This document shows, one piece after another, positions 11,134-19,643 of a stretch of 64,000 bases of DNA. Origin of the DNA: Streptomyces lavendulae subsp. lavendulae (lineage in GTDB: Bacteria > Actinomycetota > Actinomycetes > Streptomycetales > Streptomycetaceae); contig NZ_CP024985.1 in NCBI RefSeq assembly GCF_002803845.1, forward strand, positions 1,488,001-1,552,000. Reading direction: 5' to 3'. The notes under the pieces were generated by a model, which saw only the letters and a program-made list of their open reading frames with translations, did not search any database and was not told where the DNA came from. Numbering within the stretch: the first letter of the stretch is position 1; each line of letters starts with the position of its first letter. The translations under genes and the position numbers were made by a program.

Positions 11134-13445
11134 TGAACGCACACGCTGACCAGCAGCTCCCGCACCCGTCCCCGTCCGTCTCCGCGTCCCCGTCCTACGC
11201 GGCGGACCGGCTCGCCCGGGCCCTGCGGACCTCGCTCACCCACGAGGACGCGGCCACCCGCGAGCGGGCCGGGGCCCGTGCCTGCCAGTGGCGGGACGTC
11301 CTGTCCGGCATGGCCGGGGGCACCCTGTCCATCGGATCGCGGACCCCCGTCGCCGCGCTGCCCGCCTGGGTCACGCCGGAGGTGGTCACCGGAGGCTTCG
11401 CGACCGGCTCGGCCGCGGCGGGCGGGCCGCTGCTGCCCCACGAGAAGGAGACCGCCCGGCGGGCCGGCGTACCGGCGACCCGGTCGGACCTCTTCGCCCA
11501 CCACCTCACCGAGGACGGCCTGCGCGACCTCTGGTCCCTGCTCGACAGCGGCCACTACGAGGTGCACGCGCCCGAGGAGGCGGCGCTGGCGACGGTGGCG
11601 TGGCTGGTGCGCGCCGGCCGGTTCGACTCGGCCGCCGAACTCGTCGCGGAGATAGGCCCGTTCGCCGACCGGCTGCGGTTCGCCCCGCGGCCCGCCGACC
11701 GGCCCGCGCCCGGCGCGGACTGCATGCACCGCCGCACCGCGGGCGAGGCCGCCGCCACGCTGGCCCGCCGGGGGCCCCACCCGCAGGTGGAAGCGCAGCG
11801 CGAGGCCCTGTCCGTGTGGCGGCCGTTCGAGGACGAACTGCTCGCGCACCGGCTGGCGGCGGCGGGGCCGGACGCGCCTCCCCCGGGCTGGCGCGCCGAG
11901 GGGGCCGCGCTGCTGTCCCGGTACACCGCCCTCGCCGCCACGCACACCCGCTGCACCAAGCACCGGGACCCGAAGTCGAACGCGGCGATCCTGCGCCGCG
12001 CCCTGCGGGAGGAGCTCGCGGGCCGCGCCCTCGCGCCCCGCCTGGCCGGGCTGCTGCGGGTCGCCGTCTCCTCGATGGTCGCCAAGCGCGGCGTACCCGG
12101 CTCCCCCGGGCACGCCCGGCTGCGCCGGGCCCGGGCCGAGCACGCGGCGCTGCCCTCGCACCACGCGCTGGCCGCGCTGGTGCTGCGGCGGATCGCCCCG
12201 CTCGACGGGGAGCGCGGGATCCCGGACCCGGAGGCCGCGGTGGCTCCGGTGAGCGAGCGCGAGGCCGCGGAGACCGGGCTGCCCGTGGGCGCGGTGGTGC
12301 CGCCGGCCGTCGCCGCCACCGTCCGCGGCGCGCTCAGCGCCCCGCTGGAGGTGCTCGTGGAGCGGGGGGTGGTGCCGTCCGCCGAGGTGCTGGCCTCCCT
12401 GGTGCCGCAGCTCGTCGCCACGGTCACCGCCGAACGCTACGCCGACGGGCCGCTGCGGACCCTGATGGCGGCGACGTACCGCGCCTTCCGCCGCCGGCGC
12501 TCCCTGCTGCTGCTCGACCTGCAGAGCCAGGTACGGATCGGGGAACTCCCCTGGGTCCGGGCCGTCTCCGGCCACCTCGGGGACGGGGCGGCGGACGGGG
12601 AGCCGGCCCGGGAGGCCCTGCGCCGGCTCGGCGAACTGGCCGTGTGCGCCTTCCCGGCCACCGTGCTGCCCAATCCGCTGGTGCGGGAGCTGGGCGAGCT
12701 CGCCCGGCGGGCGGAGCTGGGCGCGCCGTTCGTGGAGGAGCTGGCCGCCGACATCTTCATGGGGACCTTCAGCCCGAAGTTCCTCGTCGCCGCGCGCATC
12801 GCCGCCGACCTCCTCGAAGGGAGCCTGTACGCGCGCTACTACGGCATCGACTACGCGGCGGTGCGCCGGATGGCGATCGCGCAGGCCACCGACGGTGCGC
12901 TGCGCGGCCACCCGGCCCGCACCGCGCCGGAGTTCGCCGCCCTGTGCGCGCGGCGGGCGGGTACCGCGACGCAGGGCTGGTCCACGGCGGCGAACGGCAC
13001 CGTGATCGAGCAGGCCCAGATCCTGACCACGCACAACCTGGCCACGCTGGCCGCGCGGGCCCGGATCGCGCCGCCGCCCGGCTGGGCGCGCCTGGCGCGG
13101 GACTGCTTCGAGGCCGTGTGCCGGCTGCTGGCCCGGGTGGAGGGCAACCCGCGGCCGATGCCCACGATCAAGGACGCGGCGTACGCGTGGCGGCAGATGC
13201 TGTTCCACCTCTCGCTGTGCGAAGCGGCGGAGCGGGAGGCGGCCCTGGCCTGGATGGAGGCGGAGGGCGCACGCCGGTCCGGGCACGTACGGACCCTGCT
13301 GGCCCCGGCCCTCGCCGGGCTCCGCCTGGTCGCCGACGGCGGTTCCTTCGGCGCGGACGGCACCGCCGACGGCGGCCGGGCCCGCCGGCTGCTGGGCTGG
13401 AGCACCGCCCGGCACTGGATGCGGGGCAGCCGACTGCCCGGGTAG
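11133..13445 (+). CDS. large helical protein of unknown function, partner of the tRNA-like RNA
   Basis: A protein of 770 residues that I do not recognise. It is rich in Ala, Arg and Leu and looks almost entirely alpha-helical, like a HEAT- or TPR-type solenoid. Conspicuous segments are LSIGSRTPVAALPAWVTPEV near residue 65, THTRCTKHRDPKSNAAILRR near 270, and EQAQILTTHNLATLAARARI near 630. No signal peptide, membrane segment, CxxC zinc site, kinase loop or vWA metal site is visible, so it is not a standard TROVE/Ro protein, although its basic character would suit RNA binding. The ATG at 11133 shares its A with the CCA of the tRNA-like RNA. The only Shine-Dalgarno-like AGGA (11114-11117) lies in the T loop of that RNA, 15 bases upstream, so translation may depend on opening or cutting the cloverleaf. 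A later start at ATG 11310 would drop what seems to be conserved sequence. Confidence 0.8.
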   Translation: MNAHADQQLPHPSPSVSASPSYAADRLARALRTSLTHEDAATRERAGARACQWRDVLSGMAGGTLSIGSRTPVAALPAWVTPEVVTGGFATGSAAAGGPLLPHEKETARRAGVPATRSDLFAHHLTEDGLRDLWSLLDSGHYEVHAPEEAALATVAWLVRAGRFDSAAELVAEIGPFADRLRFAPRPADRPAPGADCMHRRTAGEAAATLARRGPHPQVEAQREALSVWRPFEDELLAHRLAAAGPDAPPPGWRAEGAALLSRYTALAATHTRCTKHRDPKSNAAILRRALREELAGRALAPRLAGLLRVAVSSMVAKRGVPGSPGHARLRRARAEHAALPSHHALAALVLRRIAPLDGERGIPDPEAAVAPVSEREAAETGLPVGAVVPPAVAATVRGALSAPLEVLVERGVVPSAEVLASLVPQLVATVTAERYADGPLRTLMAATYRAFRRRRSLLLLDLQSQVRIGELPWVRAVSGHLGDGAADGEPAREALRRLGELAVCAFPATVLPNPLVRELGELARRAELGAPFVEELAADIFMGTFSPKFLVAARIAADLLEGSLYARYYGIDYAAVRRMAIAQATDGALRGHPARTAPEFAALCARRAGTATQGWSTAANGTVIEQAQILTTHNLATLAARARIAPPPGWARLARDCFEAVCRLLARVEGNPRPMPTIKDAAYAWRQMLFHLSLCEAAEREAALAWMEAEGARRSGHVRTLLAPALAGLRLVADGGSFGADGTADGGRARRLLGWSTARHWMRGSRLPG

Positions 13446-13455
13446 CCGGCTGCCC
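13424..13455 (+). terminator. hairpin across the stop codon of the 770-residue gene
   Basis: GGGCAGCCG (13424-13432) pairs perfectly with CGGCTGCCC (13447-13455) around a 14-base loop containing the TAG stop. There is no T tract, as is common for Streptomyces terminators. Confidence 0.4.
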
Positions 13456-13681
13456 GCGGGGGCGGGAGCGACGGCAGGGGGTCAACTCCCCTCCGGTGGG
13501 CGACGGAACCTCCGGGACGCCCGGGCGGTCAACCCCGTGCACCCGGTACGTCCACCGTCCGGGTGGTCGGCGCGTCCGCCGTCCCGGGAGACCGCCGGGC
13601 GGGGCGGCCGGTAACACGCGGAGCGGGCGGCCGGCGGGGCATCCCGCAGGGCCGACCCGAACGGATCATGGGTTTTGCCTT

Positions 13682-13707
13682 GATCAACGCAATGTGATGC
13701 ATTGATC
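13682..13707. promoter_or_regulatory. nested palindromes upstream of the ThDP decarboxylase operon
   Basis: GATCAA (13682-13687) is matched by TTGATC (13702-13707), and inside it CAATG (13690-13694) is matched by CATTG (13700-13704). The dyad lies 36 bases before the first start codon of the alpha-dioxygenase cluster in a locally AT-richer stretch. TTGCCT at 13676-13681 could be a -35 box overlapping it. A GntR- or TetR-type regulator is plausible; none is encoded nearby. Confidence 0.5.
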
Positions 13708-13742
13708 ACCCACTGCTTCCGTCTGCTCCGTGAAGGAACCCC

Positions 13743-15353
13743 ATGCGTACGGTCCGCGAGTCGGTCCTGGACGTCCTGCGCACCCGCGGGATGACCACGG
13801 TGTTCGGGAACCCGGGCTCCACCGAACTGCCCATGCTCAAGCACTTCCCCGAGGACTTCCGCTACGTACTGGGCCTGCAGGAGGCCGTCGTCGTGGGCAT
13901 GGCCGACGGCTTCGCCCTCGCCTCCGGCAGCACCGCCCTGGTCAACCTGCACACCGGCCCGGGGACGGGCAACGCGATGGGCGCGATCATCAACGCCCGC
14001 GCCAACCGGACCCCGATGGTGGTCACCGCCGGGCAGCAGGTCCGGGCGATGCTCACCATGGAGGCCCTGCTGGCCAATCCGCAGTCCACCCTCCTGCCCC
14101 AGCCCGCGGTCAAGTGGGCGTACGAGCCGCCGCGTCCGGCGGACGTGGCCCCGGCCCTCGCCCGCGCGGCCCAGATCGCCGAGACGCCGCCGCAGGGGCC
14201 CGTGTTCGTCTCGCTGCCGATGGACGACTTCGACGTGGTGATCGACGAGGCCGAGGACCGGGCCGCGCAGCGGACCGCCGCGCGCACCGTCACCCACGCG
14301 GCCGTTCCGTCCGCCGAGGCGGTACGGGCGCTGGCCGCCCGCCTGGCGGGTGCCCGCAGCGCCGTCCTCGTCGTCGGCAACGACGTGGACGCCGGCGGGG
14401 CCTGGGAGGCGGTCGTGGACCTGGCCGACCGCACCGGACTGCCCGTGTGGTCGGCGCCCACCGAGGGCCGGTGCGCCTTCCCCAAGTCCCACCCCCGCTA
14501 CCGGGGGACGCTGCCGCCGGCCATCGCGCCGCTCGCGCGCTGCCTGGAGGGCCACGACCTGGTCCTCGTCATCGGCGCGCCGGTGTTCTGCTACTACCCG
14601 TACGTCCCCGGCGCCTACCTGCCCGAGGGCACCGAGCTGGTCCAGCTCACCCGCGACGCCGAGGAGGCGGCCCGCGCCCCCGTCGGGGACGCGCTGGTCG
14701 CCGACCTGGCGCTGACCGTACGGGCGCTGCTGGCGGAGCTGCCGGAGCGGCGGACCCCCGATGCCGCGCCCCGCATCGAGCGGGCCGTCTCCTACGCGGA
14801 GACCGACGGGGTGCTGACCCCGCTCGCCGCGATGTCGGCGATCGCCCAGGGCGCCCCCGAGAACACCCTCTGGATCAACGAGTCGCCCTCCAACCTCGGC
14901 CAGTTCCACGACGCGACCCGGATCAGCACCCCCGGCTCCTTCCTCTTCACCGCGGGCGGCGGCCTGGGCTTCGGGCTCGCCGCCGCCGTCGGGGCGCAAC
15001 TCGGCGCCCCCGACCGGCCGGTGGCCTGCGTCATCGGCGACGGCTCGACCCATTACGCCGTCCAGGCGCTGTGGACCGCGGCCGCCTACCGGATCCCGGT
15101 GACCTTCGTCGTCCTGAGCAACCAGCGCTACGCCATCCTCCAGTGGTTCGCCCAGGTCGAGCGGGCCCAGGGCGCGCCCGGCCTGGAGATCCCGGGACTG
15201 GACATCACCTCGATCGCCACGGGTTACGGCGTACCGGCCCACCGGGCGACCGGCGCGGGCGAACTCACCAAGCTCGTAAGGGAGTCGGCGCTCCAGCAGG
15301 ACGGACCGGTGCTCATCGACGTGCCCGTCGCCACCGAACTCCCCTCGATGTAG
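13743..15353 (+). CDS. thiamine-diphosphate 2-oxoacid decarboxylase, benzoylformate decarboxylase-like
   Basis: A protein of 536 residues, the full length of a benzoylformate decarboxylase. The residues known as Ser26, Glu47 and His70 in the Pseudomonas putida enzyme fall at the same numbers here, in GNPGSTEL, GLQEA and NLHTGPG. The ThDP/Mg motif GDGSTHYAVQALW is near residue 435. The second active-site histidine, known as His281, is replaced: the segment reads VFCYYPYVPG with Tyr285 in its place. The expected reaction is decarboxylation of a 2-oxo acid to the aldehyde, in the cytoplasm. The next genes (FAD-linked 2-hydroxyacid oxidase, P450, lipase-like, alpha-dioxygenase) suggest that the substrate is a 2-oxo fatty acid rather than benzoylformate. 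It is the first gene of the run, with GAAGG upstream of ATG 13743. Confidence 0.9.
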   Translation: MRTVRESVLDVLRTRGMTTVFGNPGSTELPMLKHFPEDFRYVLGLQEAVVVGMADGFALASGSTALVNLHTGPGTGNAMGAIINARANRTPMVVTAGQQVRAMLTMEALLANPQSTLLPQPAVKWAYEPPRPADVAPALARAAQIAETPPQGPVFVSLPMDDFDVVIDEAEDRAAQRTAARTVTHAAVPSAEAVRALAARLAGARSAVLVVGNDVDAGGAWEAVVDLADRTGLPVWSAPTEGRCAFPKSHPRYRGTLPPAIAPLARCLEGHDLVLVIGAPVFCYYPYVPGAYLPEGTELVQLTRDAEEAARAPVGDALVADLALTVRALLAELPERRTPDAAPRIERAVSYAETDGVLTPLAAMSAIAQGAPENTLWINESPSNLGQFHDATRISTPGSFLFTAGGGLGFGLAAAVGAQLGAPDRPVACVIGDGSTHYAVQALWTAAAYRIPVTFVVLSNQRYAILQWFAQVERAQGAPGLEIPGLDITSIATGYGVPAHRATGAGELTKLVRESALQQDGPVLIDVPVATELPSM

Positions 15354-15418
15354 CCCCAGCCCAGCCCCAGGCTCCGAGGCCACCCCCGCAGTCTCCCCGC
15401 ACGTCCCGGAAGGCCGGC

Positions 15419-16831
15419 ATGCCCCCCACCACCGACACGCCCCTCCTGCTGTCCACGCTCCGCTCCGCGCTCCCCGACGAGGCCCTGCTCACCGACCCGG
15501 CGGCGCTGGCGGCGCACTCCCGGGACTCCGCGCCCTTCTCCGCCTGCGGGACCCCGGCCGTCGTCGCCGTCCCGCGGACCGCCGAGCAGGTCGCGCACGT
15601 CATGCGCACCTCCTACGCGCTCGGCGTGCCGGTCGTACCGCAGGGCGCCCGGACCGGTCTCGCGGGCGCCGCGAACGCGGTCGACGGCTGCATCGTGCTG
15701 TCCACGGCCGCGATGGACCGGATCCTGTCCGTCGACCCGGCCAACCGGCTGGTGCGCTGCGAACCGGGGGTGACCACGCGCCGCCTGGCCGACGCCGTCG
15801 CCGAGCACGGGCTGACGTACCCGCCGGACCCCGCCTCCTGGGAGCGGTGCACCATCGGCGGGAACATCGCCACCGGCGCGGGCGGCATCTGCTGCGTGAA
15901 GTACGGGGTGACCGCCGACTACGTCCTCGGCCTGGACCTCGTCCTGCCCGACGGCCGCCGGCTGCGCACGGGCCGGGACACCGTCAAGGGCGTCGCCGGC
16001 TACGACCTCACCCGGCTGGTCGTCGGCTCCGAGGGCACCCTGGCCGTGGTCGTCGGGGCCACCCTGGCCCTGCGGCCCGCCCGGCCGCCGGCCCTCTCCC
16101 TCCTCGCGCAGTTCCCCTCCCTCAAGGCGGCCGGCGAGGCCGTCGCCGCGATCACCGCCGCGGGCCACACCCCGTCCGCGCTGGAACTCCTCGACCGGGC
16201 CACCACGGAGGCGGTCGTGGACCTCGGCCGCCACCGGCTGCTGCGCACCGGGAGCGCCGCCACGCTGATCGTGGAGAGCGACAGCGCGGACCCCTCGGCG
16301 GACCTGACCTCCATGGAGCTGCTCTGCAAGGAGGCCGGGGCCGACCACATCACCGCCGCCGCCACCGCCGAGGAGGCCCGGGAGATCATCGAGGCGCGCC
16401 GCCTGGTCAGTCCGGCGCTCGCCGCGTACATGGCCTCCCGGGGCGGTGGGCTGACCGCCTTCATCGAGGACGTGGCGGTCCCGCGGTCCGCGCTGGCGGA
16501 GCTGGTGGGGCAGATCGAGCGGATCGCCGGGCACCACCGGCTCCAGATCTTCACCCTCGGCCACGCCGGGGACGGGAACCTGCACCCCACCGTCGTCTTC
16601 GACGAGTCCGACCCGGACGAGTCGGCCCGCGCCCGGTCGGCCTACGACGACATCATGGAGGCCGGCCTGGCCCTGGGCGGGACGACCACCGGGGAACACG
16701 GCGTCGGCACCCTGAAGCGGGACTGGCTGGAGCGCGAACTGGGCCCGGTTTCCCTGGAGTTGCAGCGGGGCCTCAAGCGGCTCTTCGACCCGCGCAACCT
16801 CCTCAACCCCGGAAAGGTGGTCACGGCATGA
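15419..16831 (+). CDS. FAD-linked 2-hydroxyacid oxidase/dehydrogenase, GlcD-like
   Basis: A protein of 470 residues, normal for the GlcD/LDH-D family. The FAD-binding PCMH domain covers about residues 40-220, with PQGARTGLAGAAN and TIGGNIATGAGG as the pyrophosphate-binding segments. The C-terminal FAD-oxidase domain carries the metal- or substrate-binding HAGDGNLHP and GEHGVGTLKR. The family oxidises 2-hydroxy acids to 2-oxo acids and passes electrons to an acceptor. Placed directly after a 2-oxoacid decarboxylase, it supplies the natural preceding step. Start ATG 15419 has GGAAGG five bases upstream. The stop overlaps the P450 start as ATGA, so the two are translationally coupled. Confidence 0.9.
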   Translation: MPPTTDTPLLLSTLRSALPDEALLTDPAALAAHSRDSAPFSACGTPAVVAVPRTAEQVAHVMRTSYALGVPVVPQGARTGLAGAANAVDGCIVLSTAAMDRILSVDPANRLVRCEPGVTTRRLADAVAEHGLTYPPDPASWERCTIGGNIATGAGGICCVKYGVTADYVLGLDLVLPDGRRLRTGRDTVKGVAGYDLTRLVVGSEGTLAVVVGATLALRPARPPALSLLAQFPSLKAAGEAVAAITAAGHTPSALELLDRATTEAVVDLGRHRLLRTGSAATLIVESDSADPSADLTSMELLCKEAGADHITAAATAEEAREIIEARRLVSPALAAYMASRGGGLTAFIEDVAVPRSALAELVGQIERIAGHHRLQIFTLGHAGDGNLHPTVVFDESDPDESARARSAYDDIMEAGLALGGTTTGEHGVGTLKRDWLERELGPVSLELQRGLKRLFDPRNLLNPGKVVTA

Positions 16832-18207
16832 CCCAGTCCGCCGAGACCGGGACCGGGACCGAGATCGGGACCGCCGGGACCGGGGCCCGCCCGGCGCCCT
16901 CCCCGCTGCCCCCCGTCCGGGCGGGGCTGGCCGAGACCGTCCGCTTCGTCGCCACGCACACCCTGCCCGTGTTCGTCCGGGGCGTCGCCAACCCCCGGTT
17001 CGGGGTGATGTCCCTGTACTCCCGCGTCAACCAGCCGGCCTGGTCGAACGCGACGCTGCGCGCCATGAGGGCCCGGCACCGCGGGGCACCCGTCATGGTG
17101 CGCGCGCTGTCCGGCGAGATGCTGGTCCTGCTGGACCAGGCCGACGTCCGGCGGTTCTTCGAGGAGCCGGTGTCCACGCTCGCCATGGACGCGAAGGACA
17201 AGTACGACAGCCTCTCGGTGTTCGAGCCGACGGGCGTGATCTGCTCGCACGGCCCGGTGCGCGAGGACCGGCGGCGGGTCAACGACCACGCGCTCGCCGC
17301 CGACCGGCAGGTGCACCCCTCCTGCAAGGAGTTCCGTACGGTCGTCGAGGAGGAGTGCCGGCGGCTGACCGAGCGGAGCGTCGTCGGCTTCCCGCTCTTC
17401 TGGAAGACCATGACCCGCATCTCCCGGCGGGTGGTCCTCGGCGACCAGGCCGCCGAGGACCAGGAGCTGTCCGACCGGCTCGTGACCCTGCGCGGGCACG
17501 CCAACTGGATGGGCCGCCGGCGCCCGGAGGCGGCGAAGGCCCTCTACGCCGAGGTCGAGGACCGGATCGCCCGGTACGCGGCCACCGCGCCCGCCCACAC
17601 CCTGGCGGCCCGCGCGCTGAGCGAGCCCTCCCCGGACGGCACGGACCCGCTCGGGCAGGCCCACCACTGGCTGCTCGGCGTGGACCTCGCCGCGCCGGTG
17701 GTGCTGCGCACCCTCTTCCTGCTGGCCCACCACCCCGCGGAGCAGGAGGCTGCGCACGCCGACGCGGCGGCCGGCACGGAGGGGCTGCCGCGGCTGCGGG
17801 CCTGTCTGGAGGAGTCGGTCCGGCTGTACCCGATCGTCCCGGACCTGGTACGGGTCACCCGGACCGAGACCGAGTGGCGCGGGGTGCGCTACCCGGCCGG
17901 GACCAACGTCCTCGTCCCGATGGGCTTCCACCAGCGCGATCCCGAACAGGTCGACGGCGGCAACCTCTTCGCGCCCGGCCGCTGGCTGGTGCCGGACGTG
18001 CACGGGGACACCCGGGTGGCCCCGTTCAGCCACGGCGGGGCCCGCTGCCCGGGCGAGCACATCGCCCTGCTGCTGACCTCCCTGGTCTGTGCCGAGGTGC
18101 TGCGCGGCCACCGCATCACCGCGGCCCGCCCGGCCCTCGACGTGGCGCGCCCGCTGCCCGGGATCCTCGACACGGCCGCCCTCCGCCTGCGCCTCACCCG
18201 CCGCTGA
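16828..18207 (+). CDS. cytochrome P450 lacking the I-helix threonine
   Basis: A protein of 459 residues. The heme-ligand loop FSHGGARCPGEH is near residue 405 and the ExxR pair is in CLEESVRLYP near 330. The I-helix position that normally reads AGxxT reads LLGVDLAAPVV here: Gly and Asp remain but the oxygen-activating Thr is Leu. Such a loss is known in P450s that rearrange hydroperoxides (allene oxide and prostacyclin synthase types) or use peroxide instead of oxygen. This fits its position next to an alpha-dioxygenase that would make fatty-acid hydroperoxides. No ferredoxin or reductase gene is nearby, which also fits. Its start overlaps the stop of the GlcD-like gene by four bases. The exact reaction is inferred. 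Confidence 0.9.
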   Translation: MTQSAETGTGTEIGTAGTGARPAPSPLPPVRAGLAETVRFVATHTLPVFVRGVANPRFGVMSLYSRVNQPAWSNATLRAMRARHRGAPVMVRALSGEMLVLLDQADVRRFFEEPVSTLAMDAKDKYDSLSVFEPTGVICSHGPVREDRRRVNDHALAADRQVHPSCKEFRTVVEEECRRLTERSVVGFPLFWKTMTRISRRVVLGDQAAEDQELSDRLVTLRGHANWMGRRRPEAAKALYAEVEDRIARYAATAPAHTLAARALSEPSPDGTDPLGQAHHWLLGVDLAAPVVLRTLFLLAHHPAEQEAAHADAAAGTEGLPRLRACLEESVRLYPIVPDLVRVTRTETEWRGVRYPAGTNVLVPMGFHQRDPEQVDGGNLFAPGRWLVPDVHGDTRVAPFSHGGARCPGEHIALLLTSLVCAEVLRGHRITAARPALDVARPLPGILDTAALRLRLTRR

Positions 18208-18270
18208 ACCGACCCGTGAGCCAGGGCCCGGGCGCCCCGGAGGCGCACCGGGCCCCAGAGAGGGAGTGCC

Positions 18271-19635
18271 ATGTCCCCAGCCGTCCCGTCCGTCACCGAA
18301 CCGGACGTCGCCTCGTTGCACGCGGTCTGCGCCGAGCTGGCCGAGGCCGCCGACGCCGTGCGGGAGGCCGCCCGTTACGCCTCCCGCGTCGCCCTGGGCC
18401 CGCGCCCGCCGGCCGCCGCGGCCGGACCCCGCCGCCGCCGTGGCGACCGGCGGGAACTGGTGTCCGCGCTGACGGACCCCCGGGGCTTCGGCTGGGCCCC
18501 GCACGGCCGCCATCCGCTGGCCGGGGCGCTCTGGCTGGCGGGCGTACTGACCAGCAGGGAGAGCCTGGCGGTGAGTCTGGCCGTCGAGGGGCTCAAGGCC
18601 CGGATCCGGGCGGCGTCGGTGCGCCACCCGGAACTGCTGGAGAACCCGACCACCTCCAGGGTGCTGCGCGCCATCGACGAGGACCGGCAGGCCGAGGCGG
18701 TACGGGTGTTCAAGACGCTGCTGACGGAGAAGGGCGCCGAGTACGCGCTGGCGCTGCTGGCACCGTCCTTCGCCGACATCATGGCCTGGAACGCGCTGAC
18801 CGACGAGAACCCCTTCAACGACAACGCGGGCTGGCAGATCGCCACGGGCCGCCCGCTGACCTCGGACTACTTCCTCGGGATCAGCTCGGCGCTCTGGTCG
18901 GTGCTGGACCGGGGCGCGGGACGGGCCGAACCGCACACCGCGTCGGCCGAACTGCTGGAGGGCCTCGACACCTCCGGCACGATCGTGGGCTACGTCCGCA
19001 ACATCGGGCGCATCGGCACCGGTGGTCTGCTGCTGGTGCAGCAGGTGGCCGGGCCGGACGGCGTGGGCCGCTACGTCGTCCAACTGGCCGGCATGGGCGC
19101 GGCGTTCAACGCGCAGGGCCCGCAGGACCTGGTGGGCGCCATCGACGCGGTGGCCTCCCGCGAGACCCCGTACACCCGGGCGGTGGTCAAGGCGCTGCGC
19201 CGGCTGGTGCCCTCCGGCACGGAGGTGGCCCTGGTGGGCCACAGCCAGGGCGGGATCACCGCCATGAACCTGGCGTCGAGCCGGGACTTCAACGCGCTGT
19301 ACACCGTGACGCACGTGATCGCGATCGGTTCGCCCGTCGACCACAAGCGGGCCGCCGACCCGCGGACGCGGGTGGTGTCCCTGGTCAACGAGCACGACAT
19401 CGTGCCCAGCCTGGAAGGGCGTTCGGCGGTCTCCCCCTACGCGCCGCCCGCCGGGTTCACCGAGTTCACCTGGGCCGACGACACCCACGCCTTCCCGCTG
19501 TGCCACGCCGCCGAGCGGTACGCGCACAACCTCGAACACGACGTCCCGCACGCACGGGCGCACGTCGACTCCGAACTCGCCCCGTTCCGCGGCCGGGTCA
19601 CCGGCACGCACCTCTTCACCCTCCACGACCGCTGA
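18271..19635 (+). CDS. lipase-like alpha/beta hydrolase
   Basis: A protein of 454 residues. The nucleophile elbow is GHSQGG with Ser325. The segment NEHDIVPSLEG near residue 375 has the Asp-x-Val-Pro form typical of lipase acids, and a late THAFPLCHAAERYAHN offers the histidine. The first 200 residues are helical and unassigned; there is no signal peptide. Class 3-type lipases have this order and hydrolyse acylglycerols or other esters. Its place between a P450 and an alpha-dioxygenase suggests that it releases the free fatty acid used by the dioxygenase. GGGAG lies five bases before ATG 18271. Only eight bases separate its stop from the dioxygenase start, so they are in one operon. Confidence 0.8.
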   Translation: MSPAVPSVTEPDVASLHAVCAELAEAADAVREAARYASRVALGPRPPAAAAGPRRRRGDRRELVSALTDPRGFGWAPHGRHPLAGALWLAGVLTSRESLAVSLAVEGLKARIRAASVRHPELLENPTTSRVLRAIDEDRQAEAVRVFKTLLTEKGAEYALALLAPSFADIMAWNALTDENPFNDNAGWQIATGRPLTSDYFLGISSALWSVLDRGAGRAEPHTASAELLEGLDTSGTIVGYVRNIGRIGTGGLLLVQQVAGPDGVGRYVVQLAGMGAAFNAQGPQDLVGAIDAVASRETPYTRAVVKALRRLVPSGTEVALVGHSQGGITAMNLASSRDFNALYTVTHVIAIGSPVDHKRAADPRTRVVSLVNEHDIVPSLEGRSAVSPYAPPAGFTEFTWADDTHAFPLCHAAERYAHNLEHDVPHARAHVDSELAPFRGRVTGTHLFTLHDR

Positions 19636-19643
19636 GGACCCCG

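Noticed and set aside
11133..13445. Calling the 770-residue protein a TROVE/Ro or RING protein
   Set aside because: No vWA metal site (DxSxS) and no CxxC zinc pairs are present. The link to RNA rests only on position and basic character.
16828..18207. Assigning the P450 to the CYP152 peroxygenases
   Set aside because: The Arg-Pro pair typical of that family's I-helix is not in the right place. The segment is nearer to an ordinary P450 that lost its Thr.
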